From positions 186,001 to 250,000 of the forward strand of contig NZ_SPNT01000007.1 of assembly GCF_004959855.1 (NCBI RefSeq): 64,000 bases of DNA, written 5' to 3'. A program made the translations under genes and the position numbers. The notes under the pieces were generated by a model. That model did no database searches. It had not been told where the DNA came from and worked only from the letters and a program-made list of their open reading frames with translations. Shown piece after piece: positions 51,564 to 60,544 of this stretch. The DNA comes from Nitratireductor sp. XY-223 (lineage in GTDB: Bacteria; Pseudomonadota; Alphaproteobacteria; Rhizobiales; Rhizobiaceae). Every line of letters starts with the position of its first letter. Position 1 is the first letter of the stretch.

Positions 51564-52775
51564 TCAGGCGCTCAGGAATTCGTCCCAGCGCGCGATCAGG
51601 TGGTCGTAGCGGTCCGGCCACTGGTGCCAGTAGGACACGTGGCTGGCACGCTGCTCGAGCGAGCCGCCGTCGCGGACATCGCCTTCCTTGATGCCTCTCT
51701 CGCCGGCGCCGACCCAGGGTTTGCCCTCGTACCAGAAGCCGTATTTCTCCGGCGACATGACATCCTTGATGGTCGTCGTCGGCGAATAGTAGCCCTGCTC
51801 CGACACGGTGATTGCCGGCGGTCCTGACAGCCAATAGTCCGCATAGGCCTTGACGGCATCGGCATTGGGGGAGTTGCCAATGAGTGAAATGCCGATTGCC
51901 CACCCGCGGTAGCCTTCCTTGGGGACCGCATAGGAGCATTCGATCCCCTGGGCCTTGACTGCCATGACCGCCGGCTGCCAGGCGTCCGCGAGGATCATCT
52001 CGCCGGAGGCCAGCAGATTGACCAGTTCGCCGAAATCACCCCACAGCGCCCGGAACTGTCCGTCCTTCTTCTTGGAAATCAGGAATTTCGCGGCCTCGTC
52101 GATTTCCTCGGCGTTCGGGTTGCCGGGATTGGGAACCTCCAGGAGACCGAGCGAATTCATCGCCAGAATGGCCTGGCCGAAAGCGATCAGCGGATCGACG
52201 TTGAGACCGGTCTTGCCCTTGAACTTCGGATCGAACAGCGCGGTCCAGGTGTTCGCTTCCTCGGCACTGACAAGATCCGGGCGGTAACCGATCGAGTCGA
52301 AATTGTAGACCGTCGGAACCATCCAGAGCTCTGTCTTGCCTTCATCGGCCCAGATCTGTCCGGAGATCTGTGCACCCGGCGCGATGCGCGGATCGGTGTC
52401 GGTGAACGTCGCACGGATATTGCCCCAGTTCGACAGGTCCGACGTCGCGATCGGCTTGATCGTGTTGGTCGCCGTCATCGCCGGCAGGCGTTCGCCGATG
52501 GTCTCCCAGCAATCGTAGGCGCTTGAGCCCGACAGCAACTCGGTCTGGGTGTTCGGAAAGATGTCGGCCTTGCCGGATACGGCGCTGACACCCGACTTCG
52601 ACTTGAAGTCATTGAGAATGCGTTCCTGGACGGTGACCGACAGGCCCACGGTCCGCAGCTGCAGGCCGTTCAGGCTGCCGGCCGCACGGGCCAGGCCCGG
52701 ATTCAGCAAGGCGGCTGATCCGAGCGCTCCGGTCGTTGCCAGAAACTTGCGGCGGTTCATTGTGAAGTTGCTCAT
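51564..52775 (-). CDS. PotD/PotF-type extracellular solute-binding protein, Tat-exported
   Basis: This 403-aa protein has a twin-arginine signal (NRRKFLATTG, then a hydrophobic stretch to GLARA). The mature spermidine/putrescine-type binding domain contains VPTVYNFDSIGY, GQFRALW, YRGWAIGIS and FWYEGKPW. It captures substrate for the permeases encoded at 54340-56098. It has a clear paralog without signal at 58462. It lies 51 bp after an SDR gene. Confidence 0.92.
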   Translation of the reverse strand: MSNFTMNRRKFLATTGALGSAALLNPGLARAAGSLNGLQLRTVGLSVTVQERILNDFKSKSGVSAVSGKADIFPNTQTELLSGSSAYDCWETIGERLPAMTATNTIKPIATSDLSNWGNIRATFTDTDPRIAPGAQISGQIWADEGKTELWMVPTVYNFDSIGYRPDLVSAEEANTWTALFDPKFKGKTGLNVDPLIAFGQAILAMNSLGLLEVPNPGNPNAEEIDEAAKFLISKKKDGQFRALWGDFGELVNLLASGEMILADAWQPAVMAVKAQGIECSYAVPKEGYRGWAIGISLIGNSPNADAVKAYADYWLSGPPAITVSEQGYYSPTTTIKDVMSPEKYGFWYEGKPWVGAGERGIKEGDVRDGGSLEQRASHVSYWHQWPDRYDHLIARWDEFLSA

Positions 52776-52826
52776 TGTGTTCGTCCCTATTGAGTTGGTT
52801 AGCGGGCGGATTGTTCTTGTTGTTAT

Positions 52827-53585
52827 TCAGTAGCGGCCGACCAGCAGGCCCCCGTCGACCGTGATTGTCTGTCCGGTGAGGTATCGCGCGGCGTCCGACG
52901 CCAGGAACACGATGACATCGGCGATATCTTCGGGTTCGCCGACGCGGCCCATCGGAATGAAGGATGCCGCCGCCTCCAGGCCGGCGGGGCCCAGAGAGTG
53001 CTCCTCGGAGAGCGCCTGGGCGGTGCGGATATAGCCGGGCGCGACGCCGTTGACCCTGATGCCGCTGGAGGCGAGTTCCACGGCAAGACCGCGGACCAGC
53101 CCGACGACACCAGACTTGGCTGCGGAATAGTGCACGTGCTCGTCCCAGCCATAGGCGACACCCATGATCGACGAGAGGCAGACGATGGATCCGGAGCGTG
53201 CTGCTTTCATGCCCGGCGCGGCGGCGCGAACGAGCCGCATCATGCCCTTCAGATCGATATCGAACGTGCGGTCCCACTTCTCGTCGCTCAGTTCACCGAG
53301 CGGCACCTTGTGGGCGATGCCGGCATTGTTGACGATGCAGTCGATGCCGCCGAACCGGTGTTCGATGTCGCGAACCGCGGCGTCGCACGCGGCACTCGAT
53401 GTCACGTCGAGGTGGCGGAACTCGGCTGTTCCGCCCGAGGCACAGATCGCCTCGGCGACGGATCGGCCTTCGTCCTCAAGAATGTCGGTGACCATGACCC
53501 GGTATCCGGCGCGCCCGAAAGCCGTTGCCGTGGCCCTTCCGATGCCGATGCCGGCGCCTGTGATCAGAACTGTCCTGGAAGTCAT
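52827..53585 (-). CDS. SDR family oxidoreductase
   Basis: This protein of about 252 aa has LITGAGIGIGRAT, VNNAGIA, CLSSIMGVA and YSAAK. ATG 53585 with GAGGAG upstream is preferred over the GTG five codons earlier. It lies 11 bp after another SDR gene, so the two likely act in sequence on the imported compound. Confidence 0.9.
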   Translation of the reverse strand: MTSRTVLITGAGIGIGRATATAFGRAGYRVMVTDILEDEGRSVAEAICASGGTAEFRHLDVTSSAACDAAVRDIEHRFGGIDCIVNNAGIAHKVPLGELSDEKWDRTFDIDLKGMMRLVRAAAPGMKAARSGSIVCLSSIMGVAYGWDEHVHYSAAKSGVVGLVRGLAVELASSGIRVNGVAPGYIRTAQALSEEHSLGPAGLEAAASFIPMGRVGEPEDIADVIVFLASDAARYLTGQTITVDGGLLVGRY

Positions 53586-53596
53586 ATCCGCGCTCC

Positions 53597-54343
53597 TCAC
53601 AACATTACGTCGCCGCAGTTGGGGCCGAGGGTCTGGCCGACATAGGTCCGCGCATCGTCCGATGCCAGAAACGCCACGGTCGCGGCGACGTCCTGCGGCT
53701 CGCCGAATCGCCCGAGCGGCAGGTCGGCTGCCTTGGCCTCGCGCCAGTCAGGCGAAAGCGCCCTGACGAGTTCCGTGTTCACGGGCCCCGGGGCGACAGC
53801 ATTGACCCGCACGCCGGCGCCGCTGACCTCGCGGGCCAGAGCCTTGGTAAGGCCGATGATGCCGGCCTTTGCCGCCGAGTAATGAACCAGCTCGACGCCA
53901 CCGATCTGGCCGAGTTGCGAGGCGATGTTGACGATCACGCCCTCGCCGGCGGCAAGCATCGATGCGATTGCGCGCCGGCAGCCCAGGAAACAGCCGCGAA
54001 GGTGCACGGCGATCATCCGGTCCCAGTCCCCGGCATTCATTTCCCGGAACGGCACCTGCTGGACGATGCCGGCATTGTTGACGAGCAGGCCGCAATGGCC
54101 CCAGCTTTCCTCGCACAGGGCGAAGGCCCGCTCGATGCCCTGCGATGACGAGACGTCGCCCTCGATGGCCAGCGCCGTGCCGCCGGCGGCGCTGATCTGC
54201 GACGCCGTTTCATCCGCGGCCTTCGGCGACAGGTCGTTGACGACAACCCTTGCGCCCTCGGCGGCCAGCCGGACAGCAATCGCCCGGCCGATTCCCGCAC
54301 CGGCGCCGGTGACGATGGCATTGCGGTTCGAGAGCCGGCTCAC
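53597..54343 (-). CDS. SDR family oxidoreductase
   Basis: This 248-aa protein has IVTGAGAGIGRAI, VNNAGIV, NIASQLGQIG and YSAAK, a classical SDR. The GTG start overlaps the permease stop (GTGA). It may reduce or oxidise a keto or hydroxy intermediate of the imported compound. Confidence 0.9.
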   Translation of the reverse strand: MSRLSNRNAIVTGAGAGIGRAIAVRLAAEGARVVVNDLSPKAADETASQISAAGGTALAIEGDVSSSQGIERAFALCEESWGHCGLLVNNAGIVQQVPFREMNAGDWDRMIAVHLRGCFLGCRRAIASMLAAGEGVIVNIASQLGQIGGVELVHYSAAKAGIIGLTKALAREVSGAGVRVNAVAPGPVNTELVRALSPDWREAKAADLPLGRFGEPQDVAATVAFLASDDARTYVGQTLGPNCGDVML

Positions 54344-55197
54344 GCGATGTCCTCCTGCATGTCGGAGAACCGCGCACGCGCCCGGCGGGTCGAAAGGCCC
54401 ATCAGGATGCCGTAGACCGTCAGCACTGCGAAGGAAAACAGCGTGGTCAGGATGCCGAATGCGAAAAGGTTCGGATGGATCTCGACGGCAAAGGTGCCGT
54501 AGATCGCGATCGGCATGGTGACGTCGGAGCCGGCGGTAAAGAGCGTTCTCGGAAACTCGTCATAGCTCAGCGTCAGGGCAAACAGCATGGCGGAAAGAAC
54601 GCCCGGAAAGATCATCGGGAACGTCACCTTGCGGAAGGTCCTTGCCGGCGGCACGCCCAGCGACCAGGCAGCCTCCTCGACCGACCTGTCGAAGCGGTTG
54701 AAAATGGCGAGCATGACCAGGAAGGCGAACGGGTAGGTGTAGACCACGTGCAGCACGAACGCCGTGCCCCACCAGGACCGGTCTATGCCGAGTTGGTCGG
54801 CGACCAGCGCCATGCCGAGGCCGAGAAGGACGCCCGGCACCATCATGCCGAGCACGACCAGATAAAACACCACGCCGGAGCCCTTGAACCTGGTGCGGAA
54901 AGCCTGGGCCGTCAGCGTTCCGAGTACGGTCGAGACGACCATCGTCGCGAAGGCGAGACTGAGCGATCGTGTGAGCGCCTCGGCGATGGGCAGCGGCGCG
55001 ATGCGGGACGGCGGCGCCAGGCCCATCACGTGCTGGTACCAGAATGTCGACCACTCACGGATCGGGAATTGCGGCCCGCCCTCCGGTCCCTGCTGGAAGC
55101 TGAGGATGGCCATGACGGCGAACGGCCCGTAAAGGAAGGCGATGAAAAGCGCCGTGTAGAGACCGAGAAGCCAGCGAAGTCCGACGAGATGATGCAT
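54340..55197 (-). CDS. Spermidine/putrescine-type ABC permease, PotC-like
   Basis: This 285-aa permease has six predicted spans and an EAA loop (EEAAWSLGVPPARTFRKVTFPMI). It starts 4 bp after the PotB-like stop and is coupled to the SDR gene. It forms the channel with the PotB-like permease. Confidence 0.92.
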   Translation of the reverse strand: MHHLVGLRWLLGLYTALFIAFLYGPFAVMAILSFQQGPEGGPQFPIREWSTFWYQHVMGLAPPSRIAPLPIAEALTRSLSLAFATMVVSTVLGTLTAQAFRTRFKGSGVVFYLVVLGMMVPGVLLGLGMALVADQLGIDRSWWGTAFVLHVVYTYPFAFLVMLAIFNRFDRSVEEAAWSLGVPPARTFRKVTFPMIFPGVLSAMLFALTLSYDEFPRTLFTAGSDVTMPIAIYGTFAVEIHPNLFAFGILTTLFSFAVLTVYGILMGLSTRRARARFSDMQEDIA

Positions 55198-55201
55198 GGT
55201 C

Positions 55202-56098
55202 TCAAAGCTCCCGCTGCAGATTGACCAGCCGGAGCAGGCCGGTGATCACCACGGCCATCACGGCGGTCAGCACGACGCCGGCAACGGCGGCGAATGCCCA
55301 TTTCAGCGAACCGACCTGGGTGACGATGATGTTTCCAAGAAGATTGACCTTTCGCCCGGAAAGCGCTGAGGCGGTTGCAAATTCACCGAGAACCATCACC
55401 GACACGAAGATGGCCCCGACAACCACGCCCGGCAGGCTGAGCGGAAAGATGATCTTGCGGAAGATCGTGAGCGGCGTGGCGCCAAGGTCGCGCGCCGCCT
55501 CGATGAGGCTGTCGTCGATCCGCGCCAGCATGAAGGCGATCGGGCCGACCATGAAGACCACGTAGATCTGCACCATGCCGATGATCACGGAGAGCTCGGT
55601 GAATAGCAGAACCTCGATCGGTCCGGAGATCAAACCGAGCTTTTCGAGCACGATGTTGATCGCCCCTTCCTTGCCGAGCATCGGCCGCCAGGCCAAAACC
55701 CGGATGAGGAACGAGGTCCAGAACGGGATCACGCAGGTAACGAGAAGCACCGTCTGCAGGGTCTTGTTGCGCACGAACCGGCCGATGAAGAGCGCCGTCG
55801 GGTAGCCGGCCAGGAATGTCAGGACCAGGACCGTCAGCCACAGCCGCAGGGTGCGTATCAGCGCGCCGTAGTAGGTTTCGGAGCCAAAGAAGGCCGCCCA
55901 CGACTTCGTGGTCAGGGTCGAGTTGATCGCAAAGGTCGTCTGCGTCCAGAAGCTCACATAGACCATCATGACCAGCGGCACGATGAGGAACAGCACCATC
56001 CAGGCAACGCCCGGAGCCAGGAGGAAGAAGTGCAGATTCCGGCGCCAGAAGCTTTCCCTGCCCGCTTCCTCCGGGATGTCATGTGTCACGGCACTCAT
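55202..56098 (-). CDS. Spermidine/putrescine-type ABC permease, PotB-like
   Basis: This 298-aa permease has an EAA loop (EAARDLGATPLTIFRKIIFPL) and a first span (FFLLAPGVAWMVLFLIVPLVMM). The ATG overlaps the ATPase stop by 4 bp. It pairs with the PotC-like subunit. Confidence 0.92.
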   Translation of the reverse strand: MSAVTHDIPEEAGRESFWRRNLHFFLLAPGVAWMVLFLIVPLVMMVYVSFWTQTTFAINSTLTTKSWAAFFGSETYYGALIRTLRLWLTVLVLTFLAGYPTALFIGRFVRNKTLQTVLLVTCVIPFWTSFLIRVLAWRPMLGKEGAINIVLEKLGLISGPIEVLLFTELSVIIGMVQIYVVFMVGPIAFMLARIDDSLIEAARDLGATPLTIFRKIIFPLSLPGVVVGAIFVSVMVLGEFATASALSGRKVNLLGNIIVTQVGSLKWAFAAVAGVVLTAVMAVVITGLLRLVNLQREL

Positions 56099-57201
56099 TG
56101 GGCAACCTCCAGAACGGGCTCGTGCCGGAGCATGCCGCCGCCCTTGCCGTACAGCAGGACGTTCTCGACGGGCCAGCGCAAAATCCGCTTCTCACCCTGC
56201 CGCATGCCTCTCGGATCGACTGCGCTCAAATGTTTTTCGGCTTCAATCACGCCGCCGTCCGGACGCCGGAAAAAATAGACGACGCGGGAGCCGAGAAACT
56301 CGCTGGCTATGAATTCCGCCTCCATCTGCGCCGAGCCGGACTGGCCGCGCGAATCCGGATCGCAGATCGCGACATTGTCGAAACGGAAAACGTAATGGAC
56401 AGCTCCGGAGACGCCCGGCGGCATGGCAAGGCGCGCGCCGGCGGTCTCGAACGCGCCGCCCTGCCCGGACCCGGACAGGATGTTGTAGGCGTTGAGGAAC
56501 CGCGCGACCTGCACGTTCGCCGGCCGGCTGAAGATGTCGTGCGGGGTGTCGACCTGAATGGCCCTGCCCGCATCGAGCACGATCATCCGGTCGCCCATGG
56601 CAAGCGCCTCGGCCTCGTTGCCTGTGACATGCATGAACGTCACACCGAGCGCCGAACGGATCCTGCGCAGTTCGACCGTCATGCGCTCACGCAGATTGGC
56701 ATCGAGTGCGCCCAGCGGTTCATCGAGCAGACAGATGCGCGGCTCGCAAATCAGCGTCCGCGCAAGCGAGACGCGCTGACGCTGACCGCCGGAAATCTCG
56801 CCGACCATGCGATCGCCGAATTCCTCCAGCCCGACCAGTTCCAGCATCCGCTCGACCCGGTCGTTCACTGTCCGCTGATCCGATACGGGATCGATCTGCC
56901 GGTAGCGCAGGCCGAAGGCCACGTTGTCGAAAACGGACATATGCGGAAAAAGACCGTATTTCTGCTGGACGAAACCGAGGCCCCGCAGATGCGGCGGCGT
57001 TCCCGTCACGGTTTTTCCGTCGAGGACGATGGCGCCCGTATCGGGGCGCTCCAGGCCGGCGATCAGACGCAGAAGCGTCGATTTTCCCGAGCCGGACGGT
57101 CCCAACAGGGTCAGATACTCGTCATCTTCTATTTCAAGGCTGAAGTCCCGGACGGCGATATTGCCGCCAAACGACTTGTTCAGCCCTCGGATTTCCATCA
57201 T
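56095..57201 (-). CDS. Spermidine/putrescine-type ABC ATP-binding protein (PotA-like, first copy)
   Basis: This protein of about 368 aa has GPSGSGKSTLLRLIAG, ISGGQRQRVSLARTL and LLDEPLGALDANLR with a C-terminal TOBE-like region. The start is ATG 57201 or the adjacent ATG 57198, behind GGCGGAG; the track start 22 codons earlier is unlikely. It is the first gene of the operon, divergent from the GntR gene. A second PotA-like ATPase is encoded at 50382. Confidence 0.92.
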   Translation of the reverse strand: MMEIRGLNKSFGGNIAVRDFSLEIEDDEYLTLLGPSGSGKSTLLRLIAGLERPDTGAIVLDGKTVTGTPPHLRGLGFVQQKYGLFPHMSVFDNVAFGLRYRQIDPVSDQRTVNDRVERMLELVGLEEFGDRMVGEISGGQRQRVSLARTLICEPRICLLDEPLGALDANLRERMTVELRRIRSALGVTFMHVTGNEAEALAMGDRMIVLDAGRAIQVDTPHDIFSRPANVQVARFLNAYNILSGSGQGGAFETAGARLAMPPGVSGAVHYVFRFDNVAICDPDSRGQSGSAQMEAEFIASEFLGSRVVYFFRRPDGGVIEAEKHLSAVDPRGMRQGEKRILRWPVENVLLYGKGGGMLRHEPVLEVAQ

Positions 57202-57314
57202 CTCCGCCCCCGGCTTTCCTCTAAGCCCGCTCTTATTGATCGATGTAATAATGCTTTTTGTGTTCAAAAGTCAATTATTGATCTGGCGATTATTACTAGA
57301 TTTTAGGGATATCG

Positions 57315-57344
57315 TTGATTTCTCGGCATATTTTTCTGGATAAT
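57315..57344 (+). promoter_or_regulatory. Candidate promoter for GntR gene
   Basis: TTGATT (57315-57320) and GATAAT (57339-57344), spaced 18 bp, lie 54 bp before the start codon. The palindrome at 57357 falls just after the expected transcription start. Confidence 0.4.
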
Positions 57345-57356
57345 CATCGCCGTATC

Positions 57357-57371
57357 GTGTACAAAGTACAC
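57357..57371. promoter_or_regulatory. GntR operator candidate GTGTAC-AAA-GTACAC
   Basis: This is a perfect 6-bp inverted repeat with a 3-nt spacer, 26 bp before the GntR start codon. FadR-type GntR proteins bind short dyads with GTAC/TATAC cores, so autorepression is a reasonable inference. Confidence 0.5.
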
Positions 57372-57397
57372 AAAATTCATTCTTTGATGGGAAGCAG

Positions 57398-58399
57398 ATG
57401 AGCAGCAGCGAGGCCATTCCGATCGATCCGTCCGCACCGCGATACGCGGTCATCGAGAAGCTGGTGGAGGCCGCGATCGAGCGCGGGACACTGCCGGCAA
57501 GGACGGTCCTCATGGAAGGACCGATCGCCAAGCTCTTCGGAACCAGCCGCACGCCGGTGCGCGTAGCGCTGAACAGCCTGTGCGACCGCGGCCTGCTACT
57601 TCGGTTCGAGGGGCGCGGGTTTGTCGTTCCGGGGGACGGAGACCCGGTGCGCGCGCCGCTGACCGGGCCGATGCTGGGATTGCCCGAGGATGTCTCGCCC
57701 GACCCCGCGCCCGTCACGTCGCAGCGCATCGCCAGGGATTTCGAGACCGTCCTGGTTCACGCGCTCCCGTTCGGCAGGTTCGGCGTCAACGAACAGGCCA
57801 TGGCCGACCACTACAATGTCAGCCGCACGGTCGTCCGCGAGCTCCTTTCGCGGCTGCAGGATCGCGGCCTGATCAACAAGAACCGCCGCTCCCACTGGGT
57901 CATCGGGCCGCTCACGGCGCGGGAGGTCGCCCAGTATTTCGCCATTCGCAGCAAGCTGGAGCCGCTGGCGCTGGAAGATAGTGCGCCGCGCCTGCCGGCC
58001 AGGGACATCAAGGACATGTGGGGGCGGTTGCAGACTGCCCTCGACCAGGGCGACGACCTGTCGAGCGATACGCTCGAGGAACTTGAATCGGACATGCATG
58101 TGCGTTTGCTTGCCGGGTCCAACAACAGCCATTTGCTGCGCATGGTCCACCAGAGCCAGCTGGCGCTCGTCGTGAACCGGGTGTTCGCATCGTTTATCGG
58201 GACCGGACCGTTCAAAAACTCGCTGCGCGAGCATGCCATCGTCTTCGAGTTCATCATGCGCGGCGCCTATGAGATGGCGGCCCAGGCCCTGGAAGAGCAC
58301 CTGAACCTGGCCGCTCGCCGCACACGCCAGAGGCTGATGACCCTTTCGGTCTTTCCCGAGCCGGAATTTCCGAGATACCTGGTCAAGCGCGCATCCTGA
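57398..58399 (+). CDS. GntR/FadR-type regulator with two winged-helix domains and FCD domain
   Basis: This 333-aa protein is longer than usual FadR-type regulators (about 230-250 aa). Residues about 15-75 form one GntR wHTH (GPIAKLFGTSRTPVRVALNSLCDRG). Residues about 110-170 form a second (EQAMADHYNVSRTVVRELLSRLQDRG). The FCD effector domain follows with Asp-x3-His (ESDMHVRLL) and later His residues for metal or acid binding. It is divergent from the ABC operon it likely controls, and upstream of the signal-less binding protein. Confidence 0.9.
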   Translation: MSSSEAIPIDPSAPRYAVIEKLVEAAIERGTLPARTVLMEGPIAKLFGTSRTPVRVALNSLCDRGLLLRFEGRGFVVPGDGDPVRAPLTGPMLGLPEDVSPDPAPVTSQRIARDFETVLVHALPFGRFGVNEQAMADHYNVSRTVVRELLSRLQDRGLINKNRRSHWVIGPLTAREVAQYFAIRSKLEPLALEDSAPRLPARDIKDMWGRLQTALDQGDDLSSDTLEELESDMHVRLLAGSNNSHLLRMVHQSQLALVVNRVFASFIGTGPFKNSLREHAIVFEFIMRGAYEMAAQALEEHLNLAARRTRQRLMTLSVFPEPEFPRYLVKRAS

Positions 58400-58461
58400 C
58401 GCGTGTGGACCGCGTCGAGCGGATCAACTAGAACGACGAACGTTTTCGATCGGAGACTGAT

Positions 58462-59712
58462 GTGGCAACGAAAGCGGACAGGCAGGCGGACAGTAGGGAC
58501 AATCCGTCCAGGGCGCCCGGTGAGACTGCCAGCCATCCGGCACCGGCGGTGGGACGCGGGAAGCTGACGCTACGGGTCCTTGGCACGTCGGTCACGCAGA
58601 TTCCGCCGCTCAAGCACGCCGCCGAGCGCGACCTTGGCCTTACCCTCGAATTCATAACCCTGGACGGCACCGAAGCGCAGCGCCGCGGCGCGCTGGCGCC
58701 GCACAGTTTCGACGTGTACGACCAGTGGTTCCACGATCTCGACCTTATCTGGCCGACCGGTTCGATCCGCGGCATAGACATCGGCAGGATCACGCGCTGG
58801 GACCAGATCAACGACCTGCCGAAGACGGGAAGACTGTCGCCGTCCTCGACGTCCGCGTCGGGCGGCGACCCGAGCAAGAGGCTCTTCGTCCAGCTTGACG
58901 GATCGCTCGGCGGAACGCCATCGGACCGCATCAGCATGGTGCCGACCGTGCACAATGCCGACAGTTTCGCCGTGGTCGGGGACCAGGCCGGCAAGATCAA
59001 CAGCTGGGGCAGCCTGCTTGATCCGAAATGGTCCGGCAATGTCATCCTCCAGCGCGATGCCGCGATCGGCTGCCTCGACATGCTGCTCGCGCTGAAGGCC
59101 CGCGACGAACTGCATGTCGGCGACATGGGAGACCTCACGCTCGAGGAGATCGACGCCGTCACCGAGAAACTCGCCGGCTATTGCTCGATGGGGCAGTTTC
59201 GCCGGATCTGGGCCGACGAAGCCGAAGCCATCGCCGCGCTGCGCGGCGGCATCGACCTGATCGGCAGCCTGTGGTGGTCAGGGGCCGTGAAACTGCGGCG
59301 GTTGGGGGTTCCGGTTTCCATGGTCACCCCGGTCGAAGGCTTTCGCGGCTGGTTCGGCGGCATGGCCCTGTCGACGCATCTGCGCGGCCGCGAACTCGAC
59401 GCCGCATACGACTATCTCAACTGGTGGCTCGACGGGTATGCGGGCGCGGCGATGGCGCGCCAGGGATCCTACATGTCCAATCCGGAAGCCGTCCGACAAC
59501 ATCTGACAAAGGCAGAATGGGATTTCTGGTACGAGGGCAAACCGGCGGGCGGCCCGATTACGGACTGGGACGGCTACACCGTCTATGACGTCGGCGAAAG
59601 CCGCGGCGGCGGCAGCTACCAGCAGCGCATCGACAAGATCGTTGTCTGGGATGCGGTCATCGAAGAGCACAACTATCTCGTCCGGCGCTGGGAGAACGCT
59701 ATTTCAGGATGA
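58462..59712 (+). CDS. PotD-like solute-binding protein lacking an export signal
   Basis: This 416-aa protein starts at GTG 58462 behind CGGAG. The first 35 residues are polar (Arg, Asp, Ser, Pro-rich) with no hydrophobic core, lipobox or Tat motif, and the frame closes at a stop only 11 codons upstream. The fold is clearly related to the exported protein at 51564: VPTVHNADSF, GQFRRIW, FRGWFGGMAL and FWYEGKPA match it position by position. It is encoded 62 bp after the tandem-wHTH GntR gene, on the same strand. A cytoplasmic ligand sensor or buffer is inferred. Confidence 0.82.
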   Translation: MATKADRQADSRDNPSRAPGETASHPAPAVGRGKLTLRVLGTSVTQIPPLKHAAERDLGLTLEFITLDGTEAQRRGALAPHSFDVYDQWFHDLDLIWPTGSIRGIDIGRITRWDQINDLPKTGRLSPSSTSASGGDPSKRLFVQLDGSLGGTPSDRISMVPTVHNADSFAVVGDQAGKINSWGSLLDPKWSGNVILQRDAAIGCLDMLLALKARDELHVGDMGDLTLEEIDAVTEKLAGYCSMGQFRRIWADEAEAIAALRGGIDLIGSLWWSGAVKLRRLGVPVSMVTPVEGFRGWFGGMALSTHLRGRELDAAYDYLNWWLDGYAGAAMARQGSYMSNPEAVRQHLTKAEWDFWYEGKPAGGPITDWDGYTVYDVGESRGGGSYQQRIDKIVVWDAVIEEHNYLVRRWENAISG

Positions 59713-59734
59713 GCAATCCTGTCTTCCGGGCTTG

Positions 59735-60544
59735 CTACCAGCCAGGCTGATCGGGATCCGGCAACGGGATGGCATCCAGCAATTCGCGGGTGTATTGCGC
59801 CTCGGGCGCATCGAAAATCCGCTCCACTGGCGCGTATTCGACGATTGTTCCACGGTTCAGGACCAGAACCTGCGAACACAGCCGCCGTATGACCGACAGG
59901 TCGTGGCTGATGAAGGCCACCGTGAGACCGAGCTCGCGCACCAGGTTTTCCAGCAGATTGAGAACCTGCGCCTGCGACGACACATCAAGCCCGGAGACGA
60001 TCTCGTCGGCGAGGATGAAATCCGGACGCATGGCAATTGCGCGGGCAATTCCGACGCGCTGGCGCTGGCCGCCCGAAAGTTCGTGCGGATAGCGGGCCCG
60101 GAACGATCCCGGCAGTCCGACGTGGTCCAGCGCCTCGTCGACGCGGGCGTTGATCCGGTCAAGGCCGTGGATGCGCAGCGGGTCCGCGATGATCGCGCCG
60201 ACGCGGCGCCGCGGGTTGAGCGAGGACATCGGGTCCTGGAAGATCATCTGCAGCCGCCGCCGCAGCGGCCGCAGGGTTGCCTCGTCGAGATGGCCGATGT
60301 CCCTGCCCTCGAACGCGATGGATCCGGCCGTCGGTTCCAGCAGGCGGATGAGCGTTCGCCCGAGGGTCGACTTGCCGGATCCCGAACCGCCGACGATGCC
60401 GAGCACGGATCCGGCTTCGATATCGAAGTCCAGCCCCTTTAGTATGTCGACCATCGGCGCGCGGCCGAGGGGCGGCTTGTTAGCGAAATCGGGAAGCGAC
60501 AATTCAAGTCCGCGAACCCGGAACATCGGCGTGCCGCTACCCAT
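59735..60544 (-). CDS. Oligopeptide/nickel-type ABC ATP-binding protein, DppF-like
   Basis: This 269-aa protein has GGSGSGKSTLGR, LSGGQRQRVGIARAI and a Walker B reading ADEIVSGLD, as in DppF/OppF. It overlaps the DppD-like stop by 8 bp and is the last gene of the operon. It is convergent with the signal-less binding protein, 22 bp apart. Confidence 0.92.
   Translation of the reverse strand: MGSGTPMFRVRGLELSLPDFANKPPLGRAPMVDILKGLDFDIEAGSVLGIVGGSGSGKSTLGRTLIRLLEPTAGSIAFEGRDIGHLDEATLRPLRRRLQMIFQDPMSSLNPRRRVGAIIADPLRIHGLDRINARVDEALDHVGLPGSFRARYPHELSGGQRQRVGIARAIAMRPDFILADEIVSGLDVSSQAQVLNLLENLVRELGLTVAFISHDLSVIRRLCSQVLVLNRGTIVEYAPVERIFDAPEAQYTRELLDAIPLPDPDQPGW

Larger units (their letters stand above)
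57202..57397. promoter_or_regulatory. Divergent control region, ABC operon / GntR gene
   Basis: This AT-rich gap of about 196 bp contains several dyads. GTAATAAT (57245) and ATTATTAC (57289) form an 8-bp inverted repeat spaced about four helical turns; CAATTATTG (57272) lies between them; GTGTACAAAGTACAC (57357) lies before the GntR start. A minus-strand TTGACT could serve the ABC operon, with a weak -10. Confidence 0.55.
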
